Shown: positions 1-9,027 of the stretch, piece after piece
Layout of the letters: every line of letters starts with the position of its first letter
Numbering within the stretch: the stretch's first letter is position 1
Assembly: GCF_030623445.1 (NCBI RefSeq)
Contig: NZ_CP130613.1
Location: forward strand, 1-64,000
DNA length: 64,000 nucleotides
Direction of reading: 5' to 3'
DNA from: Pseudogemmatithrix spongiicola
GTDB taxonomy: Bacteria; Gemmatimonadota; Gemmatimonadetes; Gemmatimonadales; Gemmatimonadaceae
Position numbers and translations under genes: made by a program
The notes under the pieces: model-generated
Database searches by the model: none
What the model saw: only the letters and a program-made list of their open reading frames with translations
Told to the model about the DNA's origin: nothing

Positions 1-1398
1 ATGTCGCTTTCGGCCACCGACGCTTGGTCGCGCCTGTTGGATCGCGCTCGTACCGAGCTGTCGGATCACATAGTTGAGACCTGGCTGGTCCCTCTCCAAG
101 CCGCCGAGTACTCGGGCGAGGAGCTCGTGCTCAACGCCCCTGACCAATTCTCGGTCGAGTGGAACGAGCGCCGGCATTCGGCACTCCTCGAATCCTACGC
201 CCCGGTCGCGCTGGGCCATCCGGTCAAGATTGCCCTGCGGGTGCAGCAGGAGCGCCTGCAACGCAGCCAGATGGACCTGTTCGTGCCACAAAAGGGACAG
301 GAACAGGCCACACTAGAGCCAGAAAAGCAGCCGAACAACGTTACGCTGTCGTCCCTGAACGACCGCTATACGTTCGATACCTTCGTCATCGGCAAGTCCA
401 ACGACCTCGCCGCCGCTGCCGCGATGGCCGTCTCGCAGGCCCCGGGCAAGACCTACAACCCGCTCTTCTTCTACGGGCCCACCGGACTCGGCAAGACGCA
501 CCTCATGCAGGCCATCGCGCAAGAGATCGTGCGCAAGAACCCGCAGACCCGCGTCACCTACATCACCACCGAGCAGTTCACCAACGACGTCATCACGTCC
601 ATCGGCAAGGGCGCCATGCACGATTTCCGTCGCCGCTATCGCGAGACGGATCTCTTTCTCGTCGACGACGTGCATTTCATCGGCGGCAAGAACTCCACGC
701 AGGAAGAGTTCTTCCACACGTTCAACGCCCTCTATGAAGCGGGGCGCCAGATCGTGTTGACGTCGGACCGCCCGCCCTCCGAGATCTCCAAGCTCGAGGC
801 GCGCCTCGCATCACGCTTCGCCTGGGGCATGGTCGCCGACATCGGGCAGCCCGACCTCGAGCACCGCATCGCCATTCTCCGCCGCAAGGCGCAGATGGAT
901 CACCTCGAGCACACGATTCCCGACGACGTGCTGCATTTCATCGCCGATCACGTCCAGTCGAACGTCCGTGAGCTCGAGGGCTCCATCATCAAGCTCTTGG
1001 CGTACGCGTCGCTCAAGCACCGCGTCGTCACCGTCGACCTGGCCCGCGAGGCCCTGCGCGACAAGATCCGCACCAGCGAGGGCGCGCCCATGCGCTCCGA
1101 GCGCCAAGACCGCATGGGCGTCATCCAGCAGCGGGTCGCCACGGAATGGGGCGTCACGGTCGAGGGGCTCCAGTCCAAGACGCGCACCAAGACCCTCACG
1201 ATCCCGCGGCAGGTCGCCATGTACCTCGCACGCGAGATCCTCGGCCTGCAGCTCGTCGAGATCGGGCAGGCCTTCGGCGGCCGCGACCACTCGACGGTCA
1301 TCCATTCCCTGGAACGCGTGGCGGAGACGATGAAGGAAAGCGCCGAGTTCCGCGGGCGTGTGGAACGCGTGCGGGAAACCGTCCGGCATTCCTCATAG
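1..1398 (+). CDS. dnaA: Chromosomal replication initiator protein DnaA
   Basis: AAA+ ATPase that binds DnaA boxes and melts the origin; cytoplasmic. The 465-residue protein has the usual length and order: an N-terminal domain I (about 1-80), a linker, and an AAA+ core with Walker A GPTGLGKTHLM near residue 159 and Walker B DLFLVDDVHF near 219. It ends with the domain IV DNA-binding helix, whose signature GGRDHSTVIHS lies near residue 430. The ATG is the first base of the window, so any upstream boxes or promoter cannot be seen. It is followed by a 228-base spacer with origin features and then dnaN, the classical dnaA-oriC-dnaN arrangement. Nothing is unusual in the protein. Confidence 0.98.
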   Translation: MSLSATDAWSRLLDRARTELSDHIVETWLVPLQAAEYSGEELVLNAPDQFSVEWNERRHSALLESYAPVALGHPVKIALRVQQERLQRSQMDLFVPQKGQEQATLEPEKQPNNVTLSSLNDRYTFDTFVIGKSNDLAAAAAMAVSQAPGKTYNPLFFYGPTGLGKTHLMQAIAQEIVRKNPQTRVTYITTEQFTNDVITSIGKGAMHDFRRRYRETDLFLVDDVHFIGGKNSTQEEFFHTFNALYEAGRQIVLTSDRPPSEISKLEARLASRFAWGMVADIGQPDLEHRIAILRRKAQMDHLEHTIPDDVLHFIADHVQSNVRELEGSIIKLLAYASLKHRVVTVDLAREALRDKIRTSEGAPMRSERQDRMGVIQQRVATEWGVTVEGLQSKTRTKTLTIPRQVAMYLAREILGLQLVEIGQAFGGRDHSTVIHSLERVAETMKESAEFRGRVERVRETVRHSS

Positions 1399-1580
1399 TG
1401 TCCACACCGTCCACATCGCCGCGGCGGGCAGTGCGCGTTTCCCCCGGCACTCCCCACGCTCTCCACTGATGGTTCACGTGAGCGACGGCGGCGAAGATAC
1501 GCTCCGACAAGCACTTTCGCGGTTCGTCCACAATCCACACCTTTCTACTACGTCTACTACTTAAGAATTTCAGTAGACAG
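1399..1580 (+). other. Probable replication origin (DnaA boxes plus DnaA-trio-like triplets)
   Basis: The dnaA-dnaN spacer holds four direct copies of the DnaA-box core TCCACA, in two pairs: 1401-1406 and 1410-1415, then 1527-1532 and 1534-1539. Two to three mismatches separate them from the full TTATCCACA. Right after the last box is a triplet run CTA CTA CGT CTA CTA CTT at 1545-1562, then an AT-rich stretch (TTAAGAATTTCAG, 1561-1573). Box, then CTA triplets (3'-GAT on the other strand), then AT-rich DNA is the arrangement known as the DnaA-trio basal unwinding element in Bacillus. The origin call is an inference from motif order and from its position between dnaA and dnaN. Confidence 0.7.
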
Positions 1581-1626
1581 CAACAGCCGGGTTCCGCGCT
1601 GTTCAACATTCTTCCCGCAGCCGCAG

Positions 1627-2733
1627 ATGCGCTTCACGATCACTCGCGAGAAGCTCCAGGAAGGGCTCGCCGCCGTCACGCCGGCCGTGCCCAACAAGAC
1701 GACGCTGCCCGTGCTCGCCAATCTCCTGGTGCAAACCACGGAGAAGGGCATCCGCATCTCCGGCACCGACCTCGACATCGCCGTCTCGACGGAAGTCACC
1801 GCGGATGTCGAAGCGGCCGGCGCAATCACGATTCCGGCGCGGAAGCTCAGCGAGATTGCGCGCGAACTGCCGCCGGCTCCGGTGCGCATTTCGTCGACGG
1901 GCGACCAGCGCATCACCCTCGAGTGCGGGCGATCCAAGTTCAAGCTGCTCGGCTTGCCGAAGTCCGAGTTCCCGAGCTTTCCCGCCGTGCAGTTCGACAA
2001 GGCGGTTCGCGTGCCGTCGGGCGATCTCCAGAAGCTCATCGGCCACACCGCCTTCGCCGCGAGCACCGAGGAGAGCCGCCCGATCCTCAACGGCGTGCTG
2101 TGGGAGCTGCGCACCGACGCGATGCGCATGGTCGCGACGAACGGACATCGCCTGGCCAAGATGGAGGTGCCGGTGAAGGCCGGGCAGAAGGCGGATCTCA
2201 TCATCCCGCCGAAGGCCCTCGAGCAGATCCGCCGCCTGTTTCCCGCGGAGGAGGAACTTGAGGTCGCACAGGGCGAGAACCACCTCGGCTTCCGCTCTCC
2301 CTTCACGTCGGTCTACACGCGGCTCATCGAAGGTCCGTATCCGGGATACGAGCAGGTCATCCCGAAGGACAACGACAAGTACGCCATCGTCGATCGCGCG
2401 GCGCTCGTGAGCGCCCTGCGCCGCATGAGCGTGGTCGCCTCGGACCAGACACACCGCATTCGGCTGTCGTTCAACGCCGGCATGCTCAAGTTCTCCGTGA
2501 GCACGCCGGACCTGGGAGAAGCGCAGGACGAGCTGCCGATCCGCTACGAGGGCGATCCGCTCGACATCGGGTTCAACGCGGCGTACCTCCTCGAGATCCT
2601 GCGCTACCTGCCGACGGACGAAGTGCGCATGACGTTCCGCGCACCGGAGCGTGCGAGCACGATCGAGCCCGAGGGCTGGACCGATGCGGCCAAGTACCTC
2701 TGTCTCCTGATGCCGTTGCGCCTGGTCGACTGA
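1627..2733 (+). CDS. dnaN: DNA polymerase III beta subunit (sliding clamp)
   Basis: Ring-shaped processivity clamp for the replicative polymerase. The 368-residue length is typical of three tandem clamp folds, and the C-terminus ends in the expected MPLRLVD motif. The N-terminal MRFTITREKLQEGLAAVTPAV and the internal TEESRPILNGVLWEL are standard clamp sequences. It starts with ATG after the origin-like spacer. The usual third gene of this locus, recF, does not follow; the next gene is an unrelated lipoprotein on the opposite strand. Confidence 0.97.
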   Translation: MRFTITREKLQEGLAAVTPAVPNKTTLPVLANLLVQTTEKGIRISGTDLDIAVSTEVTADVEAAGAITIPARKLSEIARELPPAPVRISSTGDQRITLECGRSKFKLLGLPKSEFPSFPAVQFDKAVRVPSGDLQKLIGHTAFAASTEESRPILNGVLWELRTDAMRMVATNGHRLAKMEVPVKAGQKADLIIPPKALEQIRRLFPAEEELEVAQGENHLGFRSPFTSVYTRLIEGPYPGYEQVIPKDNDKYAIVDRAALVSALRRMSVVASDQTHRIRLSFNAGMLKFSVSTPDLGEAQDELPIRYEGDPLDIGFNAAYLLEILRYLPTDEVRMTFRAPERASTIEPEGWTDAAKYLCLLMPLRLVD

Positions 2734-2757
2734 GTTCGCAGTCCCGCGCCGTGCGGA

Positions 2758-3612
2758 CTACGGCATACGGATGATGAGGGCGCCGTGCTGCACGAGATCC
2801 TGCGTGCGCCGGCGCCCTTGCAGTTGGAGCCGGAGTTCCGACGACCCGCTGCCGGAGAGAATCGCCGCACCGTCCAACGACACCTCGAGCGCTGCGGTCG
2901 CGCGGCCCGTGCCTGTCACGACGATCGAATCGCCGAACTGCTGGCCCCGACCCGCGAGGGACGACGTCGTCTCACGACGCACGCGCAGTACGAGGATGCC
3001 ATCGCGTACCACCGCGTCCTCGACCGTGAACACGCGGAGGCTCTGCACCTGGAGCACGATGCCGTCACGGCAGAGCGGATAGGAGGCCGAGTCGCGCCAG
3101 GTGCTGCCGCGCGCGAGCGACGACGGGGGTGAGAGCCAGGTCTCGCGCAACGCCTGCACGACTGCTGCGCGCGCATCGCAGGCACCGTCGGCCGGCGTGA
3201 TGAACGCCGGTTGCGCGTCGGCGCTCCGCACTTCCGCGGCGAACGTCACCGGCATGGAGAGTCCCGCGAGCGGCTGCCACGCGGAGTCGCTGCCGACGAT
3301 CGTGCTGAACGCGCGGACCATGCCGACGGCGCGACGCGGGGTCGCGTTCGGCACGAGCGACCATTCGAGTACGGCCTGACTCGCCAGGGTGTCCTCGCGC
3401 TGCGCGGAGTCCACGCGCGAGCGCAACACGGCGCTCAGGGTGACCACCTGGGTCCGCGGACGCCCGATGTTGCGGAGCGACCACGGGCCCGCGAGCGAGT
3501 CCGGTGCGGCAGCGGGCGTCGTTCGTGCGGCTGGCGCGCGCCCACGCCCCGGGCTTGCGGGTCCGCACGCAACGATCACGAGGGCAAGGACAGGCAGGAG
3601 CCGGCGGTGCAT
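2758..3612 (-). CDS. Predicted lipoprotein of unknown function
   Basis: A 284-residue protein starting MHRRLLPVLALVIVACGP. This is a signal peptide with a lipobox (VIVAC, Cys then Gly), so it is probably anchored in a membrane facing the periplasm. After a Pro/Ala-rich linker the body looks beta-rich and shows no catalytic motif I recognise. I chose the ATG at 3612 because it sits directly before the signal peptide; an in-frame ATG five codons upstream (3627) is an alternative. It is convergent with dnaN and lies just downstream of rnpB on the same strand. Confidence 0.75.
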   Translation of the reverse strand: MHRRLLPVLALVIVACGPASPGRGRAPAARTTPAAAPDSLAGPWSLRNIGRPRTQVVTLSAVLRSRVDSAQREDTLASQAVLEWSLVPNATPRRAVGMVRAFSTIVGSDSAWQPLAGLSMPVTFAAEVRSADAQPAFITPADGACDARAAVVQALRETWLSPPSSLARGSTWRDSASYPLCRDGIVLQVQSLRVFTVEDAVVRDGILVLRVRRETTSSLAGRGQQFGDSIVVTGTGRATAALEVSLDGAAILSGSGSSELRLQLQGRRRTQDLVQHGALIIRMP

Positions 3613-3679
3613 GGCCGAAGCATACATCGCGACGCACGACGGGGGCGAGCGCTGGTGCGCCCGCCCCCGCCGCGGCACT

Positions 3680-4063
3680 CGAAGGTTCCGTCTGTAAGCC
3701 GGGTTCTGTCGATGCGTTGCCGCACCGGACGATCATTCCTCTCGGCGCCCGCTCGCGCGTGCGCTCTAGCGGCCAACCCGCGGCGTCTTGTTCGCAGAGG
3801 ACTGCTGCTCGCCGCCTATTTGACCTTGCTCCCGCTGGGGTTTGCCGTGCCGCCGACGTTACCGCCGACGCGGTGGGCTCTTACCCCACCCTTTCACCCT
3901 TACCTCCGGTTTCCCGAAGGCGGTTTGCTTTCTGTTGCACTGTCCGTCACGCAGTGCGCTCGCGCGCGTGCGTGCCCAGGCGTTACCTGGCAGCGTGTCC
4001 AAGGAGCCCGGACTTTCCTCGGCGCAGCCGAAGCCACGACGCGATCGTCCGACGGAACCTCTC
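3680..4063 (-). ncRNA. rnpB: RNase P RNA, bacterial class A
   Basis: Catalytic RNA that matures tRNA 5' ends. On the minus strand the conserved 5' block GAGGAAAGTCCGGGCTCC reads from about 4020 to 4003. The conserved 3' block ACAGAACCCGGCTTAC reads from about 3709 to 3694. The two ends pair in helix P1: AGGTTCCGTC (4060-4051) with GACGGAACCT (3691-3682), a perfect 10-bp stem that fixes both termini to within a few bases. A TAGATT hexamer at 4073-4068 is correctly spaced to be the -10 box; no convincing -35 was seen. The length of about 384 is normal for class A. Confidence 0.95.
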
Positions 4064-4200
4064 CCGCAATCTAGCGCGGAAACGATGACAGCGCCGCGGC
4101 GCCTGTCGCGCAGGCGGTGACGAGACGATGACCTCGCGCGCGCATCGTCGCGGCGCAGGTCCGCCGATCCACTTCATGTCCCGTCCCCGCCGGAGGATCC

Positions 4201-5109
4201 ATGAGCGCCCCGCTGCCTACGCTGAAGGCCCCTGTCGTCACGGTCCTTGATCCCGACGAACGTGCGCGCGTCGATGCCGCCGGCGAAGGGCTCTATCGCG
4301 CGATTCACCGTGAGACCGTCGCCGACGCGCTCGAGGACCTCAAGCGCGGCCGCGTCGGCGCGGTGCTGCTTGGCGTCGTGCGCTGTGGCCGGCAGCTGGA
4401 TCGGCGCGTCGCGACCGTGGTGCGCGAGTTCCCGAGCGTGCCGACGGTGGCGCTGCTGGGCGCTGAGCCGCCAAGCGCCGAGACGTTGCTGCGCATCGGC
4501 AACGCCGGCATCACGCGCCTCGTCGACGTGCGCATTCCGGCGGGCTGGAGCCAGCTCCGGCGGATCCTCGCGGCCGAGGCCATGCGCGCGACGGACCGGC
4601 AGGCCCTCGCCTGCATCCGCGAGGAACTGGCGCCGGTGCCCGACGAGACGTGGCAGTTCTTCGAGGCGCTCTTCGCCGCGAGCGAGCGCAACGACACCGT
4701 GCAGACGCTGGCGCTGCGGCTGCAGGTGCTGCCGAGCACGCTCATGAGCCGCTTCTTCCGCGCCAAGCTGCCGGCCCCCAAGCGCTATCTCGCCTATGCG
4801 CGCCTGCTCCGTGCCGCGCGCCTGTTCGAGGACCAGGGCCACTCCGTCTCCGATGTGGCGAACGCCCTCGACTTCTCGTCGCCGCAGAGCTTCGGGCGCC
4901 ACGTGCAGACGTTTCTCGGGCGCTCGGCAGGGGAGTTCCGGCGGGAGTTCACGTCGGCCGTGATGCTCGACCGCTTCGTCACGGAACTCGTGCGCCCGCA
5001 CCGCGACGCGTTGCGGAAGCTGCGTCCCCTCGCGCTCCGGCCCGGCATGCGCGCGCTTCCGCCGACGGTTGCGGATCGCCGTCCCGCCGTGCATCGCCGC
5101 GCCAGCTAG
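4201..5109 (+). CDS. AraC-type helix-turn-helix transcriptional regulator
   Basis: A 302-residue protein whose C-terminal third (about residues 165-265) has the double helix-turn-helix of AraC regulators: SVSDVANALDFSSPQSFGRH followed by FLGRSAGEFRREF. The N-terminal half resembles a response-regulator receiver fold (VVTVLDPDERARVDAAGEGL, then VPTVALLG), but I see no clear phospho-acceptor arrangement, so it is probably a degenerate receiver or another sensor. A purine-rich GGAGGATCC precedes the ATG. It is flanked by rnpB upstream and convergent pyrE, and its target is unknown. Confidence 0.85.
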   Translation: MSAPLPTLKAPVVTVLDPDERARVDAAGEGLYRAIHRETVADALEDLKRGRVGAVLLGVVRCGRQLDRRVATVVREFPSVPTVALLGAEPPSAETLLRIGNAGITRLVDVRIPAGWSQLRRILAAEAMRATDRQALACIREELAPVPDETWQFFEALFAASERNDTVQTLALRLQVLPSTLMSRFFRAKLPAPKRYLAYARLLRAARLFEDQGHSVSDVANALDFSSPQSFGRHVQTFLGRSAGEFRREFTSAVMLDRFVTELVRPHRDALRKLRPLALRPGMRALPPTVADRRPAVHRRAS

Positions 5110-5123
5110 GCGGCGGGCGGCAC

Positions 5124-5675
5124 CTACATCCGCGCGACGATCTCCGCGGCGGTGACGAGCGCGGCGACCTCGAGGCCGGCCTGCTCGAGCGCCTCGCGTC
5201 CGCCCTCCCCGCGATCGACGACGGCCAGCACGCCCAGCACCTCGCCGCCGGCTGCCCGCACGCTCTCGACGGCGCGGAGGGCCGAGCCGCCGGTGGTGAT
5301 GACGTCCTCGACGACCACCACGCGGTCGCCAGCTTCGAACGCGCCCTCGATCACCTTGCCGGTGCCATGCGATTTCGCTTCCTTCCGCACGGTGAACGCG
5401 CGGATGGGCATGTCGGCGAGCTGGCTGGCGTACGCGATGGCGTAGCTCACGGGATCGGCGCCCAGCGTCAGGCCGCCGATCGCCTGCGGCGCCCAGCCGC
5501 GCTCGCCGATGGCGTGCAAGCCCAGCGGGCCGATCGTCGCAAGCCCTTCGGGATGCATCGTTGTCGGGCGGCAGTCGATGTAGAGGTCCGACTGGCGACC
5601 CGAGGCCAACGTGAATGAGCCGCGGCGCGCGCTGCGCGTGGCGAGCAGGTCGAGGAGACGGGAGCGAGGATCCAT
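5124..5675 (-). CDS. pyrE: Orotate phosphoribosyltransferase
   Basis: Converts orotate and PRPP to orotidine 5'-phosphate in pyrimidine synthesis; cytoplasmic. The 183-residue protein has the type I PRPP-binding signature VVVVEDVITTGGSAL and the N-terminal FTLASGRQSDLYIDCR expected of OPRTases. It stands alone, convergent with the AraC-type gene (14 bases apart) and divergent from the histidine kinase (36 bases between start codons). No other pyr gene is nearby. Confidence 0.96.
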   Translation of the reverse strand: MDPRSRLLDLLATRSARRGSFTLASGRQSDLYIDCRPTTMHPEGLATIGPLGLHAIGERGWAPQAIGGLTLGADPVSYAIAYASQLADMPIRAFTVRKEAKSHGTGKVIEGAFEAGDRVVVVEDVITTGGSALRAVESVRAAGGEVLGVLAVVDRGEGGREALEQAGLEVAALVTAAEIVARM

Positions 5676-5711
5676 GCGCGGAGGCTACCTGCGGAGGGCG
5701 GTCCGGTCAAT

Positions 5712-6626
5712 GTGCCGATGCTGAGCTGGGTGTTGGGGGCCGGTGCACTCGTCGCGCTGCTCGCGCTGCTCCTTACGGAGCGTGAACGCCGCCGCCGCCT
5801 GCGCGAGCGCAGTGCGGAGCTCGAGCATCTCTCGTTCGAGCTTGCGCGTGCGAACCGCGCCAAGAGCGAGTTTCTCGCGAACGTGTCGCATGAACTGCGC
5901 ACGCCGCTCGCCGCGATCGTCGGCTACGTCGACCTGCTGCGGGACGGCTCGTACGGCGAGCTCACGCCGCGCATGATCGGTCCCGTGGAGCGCATCCAGC
6001 AATCCGCCGAGCACCTCCAGGCGCTCGTCGACCAGATCCTCGACCTCGCCAAGCTCTCGGCGGGGCGGCTCGACGTGCAACGTGAGCCCCTCTCGCTGCG
6101 CGCCTTCGTCATTGACGTGGCCAGCGAGATCGAACCGCTGGTGATCGAGAAGGGGCTCGCGCTCTCGGTGCAGGTGCCGGCGTCGCTGCCGCGGGTGAGC
6201 ACCGACCCCATGCACCTGCGGCAGATCCTCGTGAACCTCCTCGGCAACGCGGTGAAGTTCACCACCGAGGGCAGCATCACCGTGCGGGCCACGCTGGTGC
6301 GCGACGTGGCCCGCAATCTCGAGGCACGGGCGGCACGCCAACGGCCGCTCCTTGCGGCGGGCGGTCCGTGGATCGCCCTGCAGGTGGCCGACACCGGCAT
6401 CGGCATCGCCGAGCGCGACCTGCAGCGCATCTTCGAGGAGTTCGAACAGGTGGGCTCCGGCGCGCGCGCCGATTCGGTGCGGCGCGGCACCGGGCTCGGG
6501 TTGACCATCACGCGACGGCTGGCCCGCCTGCTGGACGGCGACATCACGGTGGAGAGCCTGCCCGGGCGCGGAAGCGTCTTTACCTGCTGGTTGCCGCTCG
6601 ACCCGTCGCTGCCGGTGCAGCCCTAA
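5712..6626 (+). CDS. Membrane-anchored sensor histidine kinase
   Basis: A compact 304-residue kinase with one N-terminal membrane helix (about residues 3-21), a short charged coiled segment, a dimerisation/phospho-acceptor domain and a HATPase domain. The H-box FLANVSHELRTPLAA places the phospho-acceptor at His60. The N-box (ILVNLLGNAVKFT) and G-boxes (VADTGIGIAERDL, GTGLGLTI) are intact. There is no periplasmic sensor domain and no adjacent response regulator, so both its signal and its partner are unknown. It starts at GTG 5712 (ATG 5718 also possible), with GGAGGG upstream. Confidence 0.93.
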   Translation: MPMLSWVLGAGALVALLALLLTERERRRRLRERSAELEHLSFELARANRAKSEFLANVSHELRTPLAAIVGYVDLLRDGSYGELTPRMIGPVERIQQSAEHLQALVDQILDLAKLSAGRLDVQREPLSLRAFVIDVASEIEPLVIEKGLALSVQVPASLPRVSTDPMHLRQILVNLLGNAVKFTTEGSITVRATLVRDVARNLEARAARQRPLLAAGGPWIALQVADTGIGIAERDLQRIFEEFEQVGSGARADSVRRGTGLGLTITRRLARLLDGDITVESLPGRGSVFTCWLPLDPSLPVQP

Positions 6627-7531
6627 CGCCCGAAGAGCCCCTTCATCTTCGAGAAGAGCCCGCCGCTCGGCGCGGCCGCCGGGAACGGGTCCTTGAGCAC
6701 CGTGCACAGCGCATCGGCGAACGCGACCACGTCTGCGTAGCGATCGCTCGGCAGCTTGGCGAGCCCCTTCATCACGACCGCCTCGACCTCGGACGTGAAC
6801 TGCAACTCGGGCTTCGCCTTGTTGAGCGGCACGGGCGGCTGCGACAGCAACTGCGTGAACATGTCGCGCGGACTGCGGGCGGTGTACGGCAGCGCACCGG
6901 TGAGGAAGAGATACGCCATCGTCGCCAGCGAGTACTGGTCGGCCGCCGGCGAGACGATCTCACCGGACAGCGCCTCGGGCGCCACGTACATCAAGGTGCC
7001 CACGAAGAACCCGGCGCGCGTCAAACGCTGATCGGGCGTGGTATCCGTGGCCGTCGCGATGCCGAAGTCGAGCAGCTTGACCGTGCGGCTCTCGTGATCG
7101 TACATCACGTTGTCGGGCTTCAGGTCGCGATGCACGATGCCGGCCTGGTGCGCCGCGAACACGGCGCTCGCGATCTGGCTGACGATGGCACAGACCTCGT
7201 CGGGCGGAAACGGCGCGTGCCGCTTGGCGTACGACTCCAGCAGCTCGCCGGCCGCCCATTCGATGACGAGGAATGGCACGCCGTTCTCTTCGCCCGTCTG
7301 GATCGTGCGGATGACGTTGGGGTGCTGGACGCGGGTGCCGAAGCCCGCCTCGCGCGTGAATCGCGCGACCGCCGTACGGTCCTGTCGCAGCTTCTCGCGC
7401 AGCACCTTGAACGCGACCGTGCCATGCTCGGCGTGCGACGCGCGATACACGGTTGCAGTCCCCCCCTCACCGACCCGGTCGACGAGGGTATACCCGGCCA
7501 GCGTCGTGCCTACCAATGCGTCACGCGTCAC
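6623..7531 (-). CDS. Hanks-type serine/threonine protein kinase
   Basis: A 302-residue kinase with a complete catalytic core: Gly-rich loop GEGGTATV (21-28), Lys42 in VAFKVL, the catalytic loop HRDLKPDN (134-141) and DFG in LLDFGIA. It has no PASTA or membrane segment and ends in a short Gly/Phe-rich tail (FSKMKGLFGR), so it looks cytoplasmic. I chose GTG 7531, ahead of VTRDALVGTTLAGYTLVDRV, because the reading frame upstream is Arg-rich noise. It is convergent with the histidine kinase, overlapping by 4 bases. A 16-bp palindrome lies 20 bases upstream of its start. Confidence 0.93.
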   Translation of the reverse strand: MTRDALVGTTLAGYTLVDRVGEGGTATVYRASHAEHGTVAFKVLREKLRQDRTAVARFTREAGFGTRVQHPNVIRTIQTGEENGVPFLVIEWAAGELLESYAKRHAPFPPDEVCAIVSQIASAVFAAHQAGIVHRDLKPDNVMYDHESRTVKLLDFGIATATDTTPDQRLTRAGFFVGTLMYVAPEALSGEIVSPAADQYSLATMAYLFLTGALPYTARSPRDMFTQLLSQPPVPLNKAKPELQFTSEVEAVVMKGLAKLPSDRYADVVAFADALCTVLKDPFPAAAPSGGLFSKMKGLFGR

Positions 7532-7550
7532 GGCGCCGAACCTACGTGCC

Positions 7551-7566
7551 TGCACGCAGGCGTGCA
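7551..7566. promoter_or_regulatory. Palindrome between divergent kinase and GWxTD genes
   Basis: TGCACGC and GCGTGCA are perfect 7-bp arms around a 2-base centre, 20 bases upstream of the kinase GTG and 85 upstream of the GWxTD ATG. The size and placement suit an operator for a dimeric regulator, but no regulator is encoded beside it. Confidence 0.3.
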
Positions 7567-7650
7567 AGCACCGGCGCGAAGCTGGACGGTTCCCGAGGGC
7601 CATGCACCAGCCTGCGGTGTAGATTACTGGCCATTCTGCCCTCGTTCCCG

Positions 7651-9027
7651 ATGCTCCGTCTGCACACCGCGACTGTTCGCCTCGTTGGAGGCCTGCTCCT
7701 GCTGGGAAGCGCCGCCTGCGGCGGCGGCTCGACGCCCAACGCGGGCGCCGGTCCGGCGCCCGCCGTCCAGCGGGACCAGCGCAACCTGTCCTTCGACCCA
7801 CTGCCGCTCTACCGGCAGATGGGCATGATTGCGCGGGGCCAGCCGTTCCCGGTGGTCGGCCGCATCGGCGCCCTGCCCGCGCGAACCACCGACAGCACGC
7901 ACGTCGTCGTCGTCCTGGGCTTTGCGCCCACCGCGTTGCGCTTCAACCGCGAGACGGACGATCGCTTCCGGGCGAACTACACCGTCTCCGTCTCCGCGGC
8001 CCGCGATGGCGCCGCCCCCGTCAACGCACAGACGACCGAGAGCGTGGTCGTCGGGGCGTTCCGCGAGACGGAGCGCACGGACGAGAGCATCCTCTTCCAG
8101 GAAATCCTCGATCTGGTGCCGGGGCGCTATCGCCTCACGATCTCGGTGCGCGACGTGAGCAGCCAGCGTGGCATCGTCGAGGAAGTGGATGTCGACGTGC
8201 CAGACTTCGCGCGGCACCCGCTGTCTGCGCCCCTGCCGGTGAATCGCATCATTCCGCGGGAATCCCGCGACACGTTGCCGTTCCTCCTCGCGCGACCGCG
8301 CGCCGTGGCGTCCCTCGGGCAGGACAGCACGATTCCCATGTACGTCGAAAGCGCGAATCCGGCGGACACCGTCCTCGCGCTTCTCGCGCGCGGCGAGAGC
8401 GGGCGGCTGCTGTGGCGGGATACGGTGCGGCTCGACGGCCACGCGACCATGGCATCGGGCATCGTGCTCGTGCCGGTCACGCGCCTCGGCGTCGGCGTCT
8501 CGCAGGTTGCCCTCGTCGGCAGCAATGGCGCCGACACGTCGTCCGCGTACGTGTTCGTCGGGTTCGGTGATGACCTGCCGATCGCGCGGTTCGAGGACAT
8601 GCTGCAGTTCCTGCGGTTCTTTGCGCGCCCTGCGCGCCTGCAGGCACTGCGGGAAGCGCCGGAAGAGCAACGCCCCGCGGCCTGGGCGGCCTTCATGCGC
8701 GACACCGACTCCATTCCGGTGACGGCCGTCAACGAGGATCTCCGGGCTTACTTCGCGCGGCTCGCACGCGCCAATGCGCGCTTCCGCGAAGACGGGGTCG
8801 CGGGCTGGCAGTCCGATCGCGGCAGGGTGTTCATCGTCCTCGGCGAACCCGACCAGATCCTCGAGCCCTCGTTCACCGACCTCTCGCGGACGCGCCAGCA
8901 GGTGTGGGAGTATCGCGACCGGGCGATCCAGCTGCAGTTCTTCGACCAGACCGGTGCCGGACGCTGGCGCCTCACCCAGGCCAGCGAATCCCGCTTCGAA
9001 GTGGAGCTGCGTCGCCAACTGCGGTGA
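7651..9027 (+). CDS. GWxTD-domain lipoprotein
   Basis: A 458-residue exported protein. The N-terminus MLRLHTATVRLVGGLLLLGS leads into a lipobox (GSAAC, Cys then Gly). The C-terminal domain carries the GWxTD hallmark in the form GWQSDRGRVFIVLGEPDQI. This domain is known mainly from Bacteroidota, Acidobacteriota and Gemmatimonadota, and its function is unknown. The start is the ATG immediately before the signal peptide. The stop codon overlaps the GTG of the next gene (GTGA), so the two are probably co-translated. Confidence 0.88.
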   Translation: MLRLHTATVRLVGGLLLLGSAACGGGSTPNAGAGPAPAVQRDQRNLSFDPLPLYRQMGMIARGQPFPVVGRIGALPARTTDSTHVVVVLGFAPTALRFNRETDDRFRANYTVSVSAARDGAAPVNAQTTESVVVGAFRETERTDESILFQEILDLVPGRYRLTISVRDVSSQRGIVEEVDVDVPDFARHPLSAPLPVNRIIPRESRDTLPFLLARPRAVASLGQDSTIPMYVESANPADTVLALLARGESGRLLWRDTVRLDGHATMASGIVLVPVTRLGVGVSQVALVGSNGADTSSAYVFVGFGDDLPIARFEDMLQFLRFFARPARLQALREAPEEQRPAAWAAFMRDTDSIPVTAVNEDLRAYFARLARANARFREDGVAGWQSDRGRVFIVLGEPDQILEPSFTDLSRTRQQVWEYRDRAIQLQFFDQTGAGRWRLTQASESRFEVELRRQLR

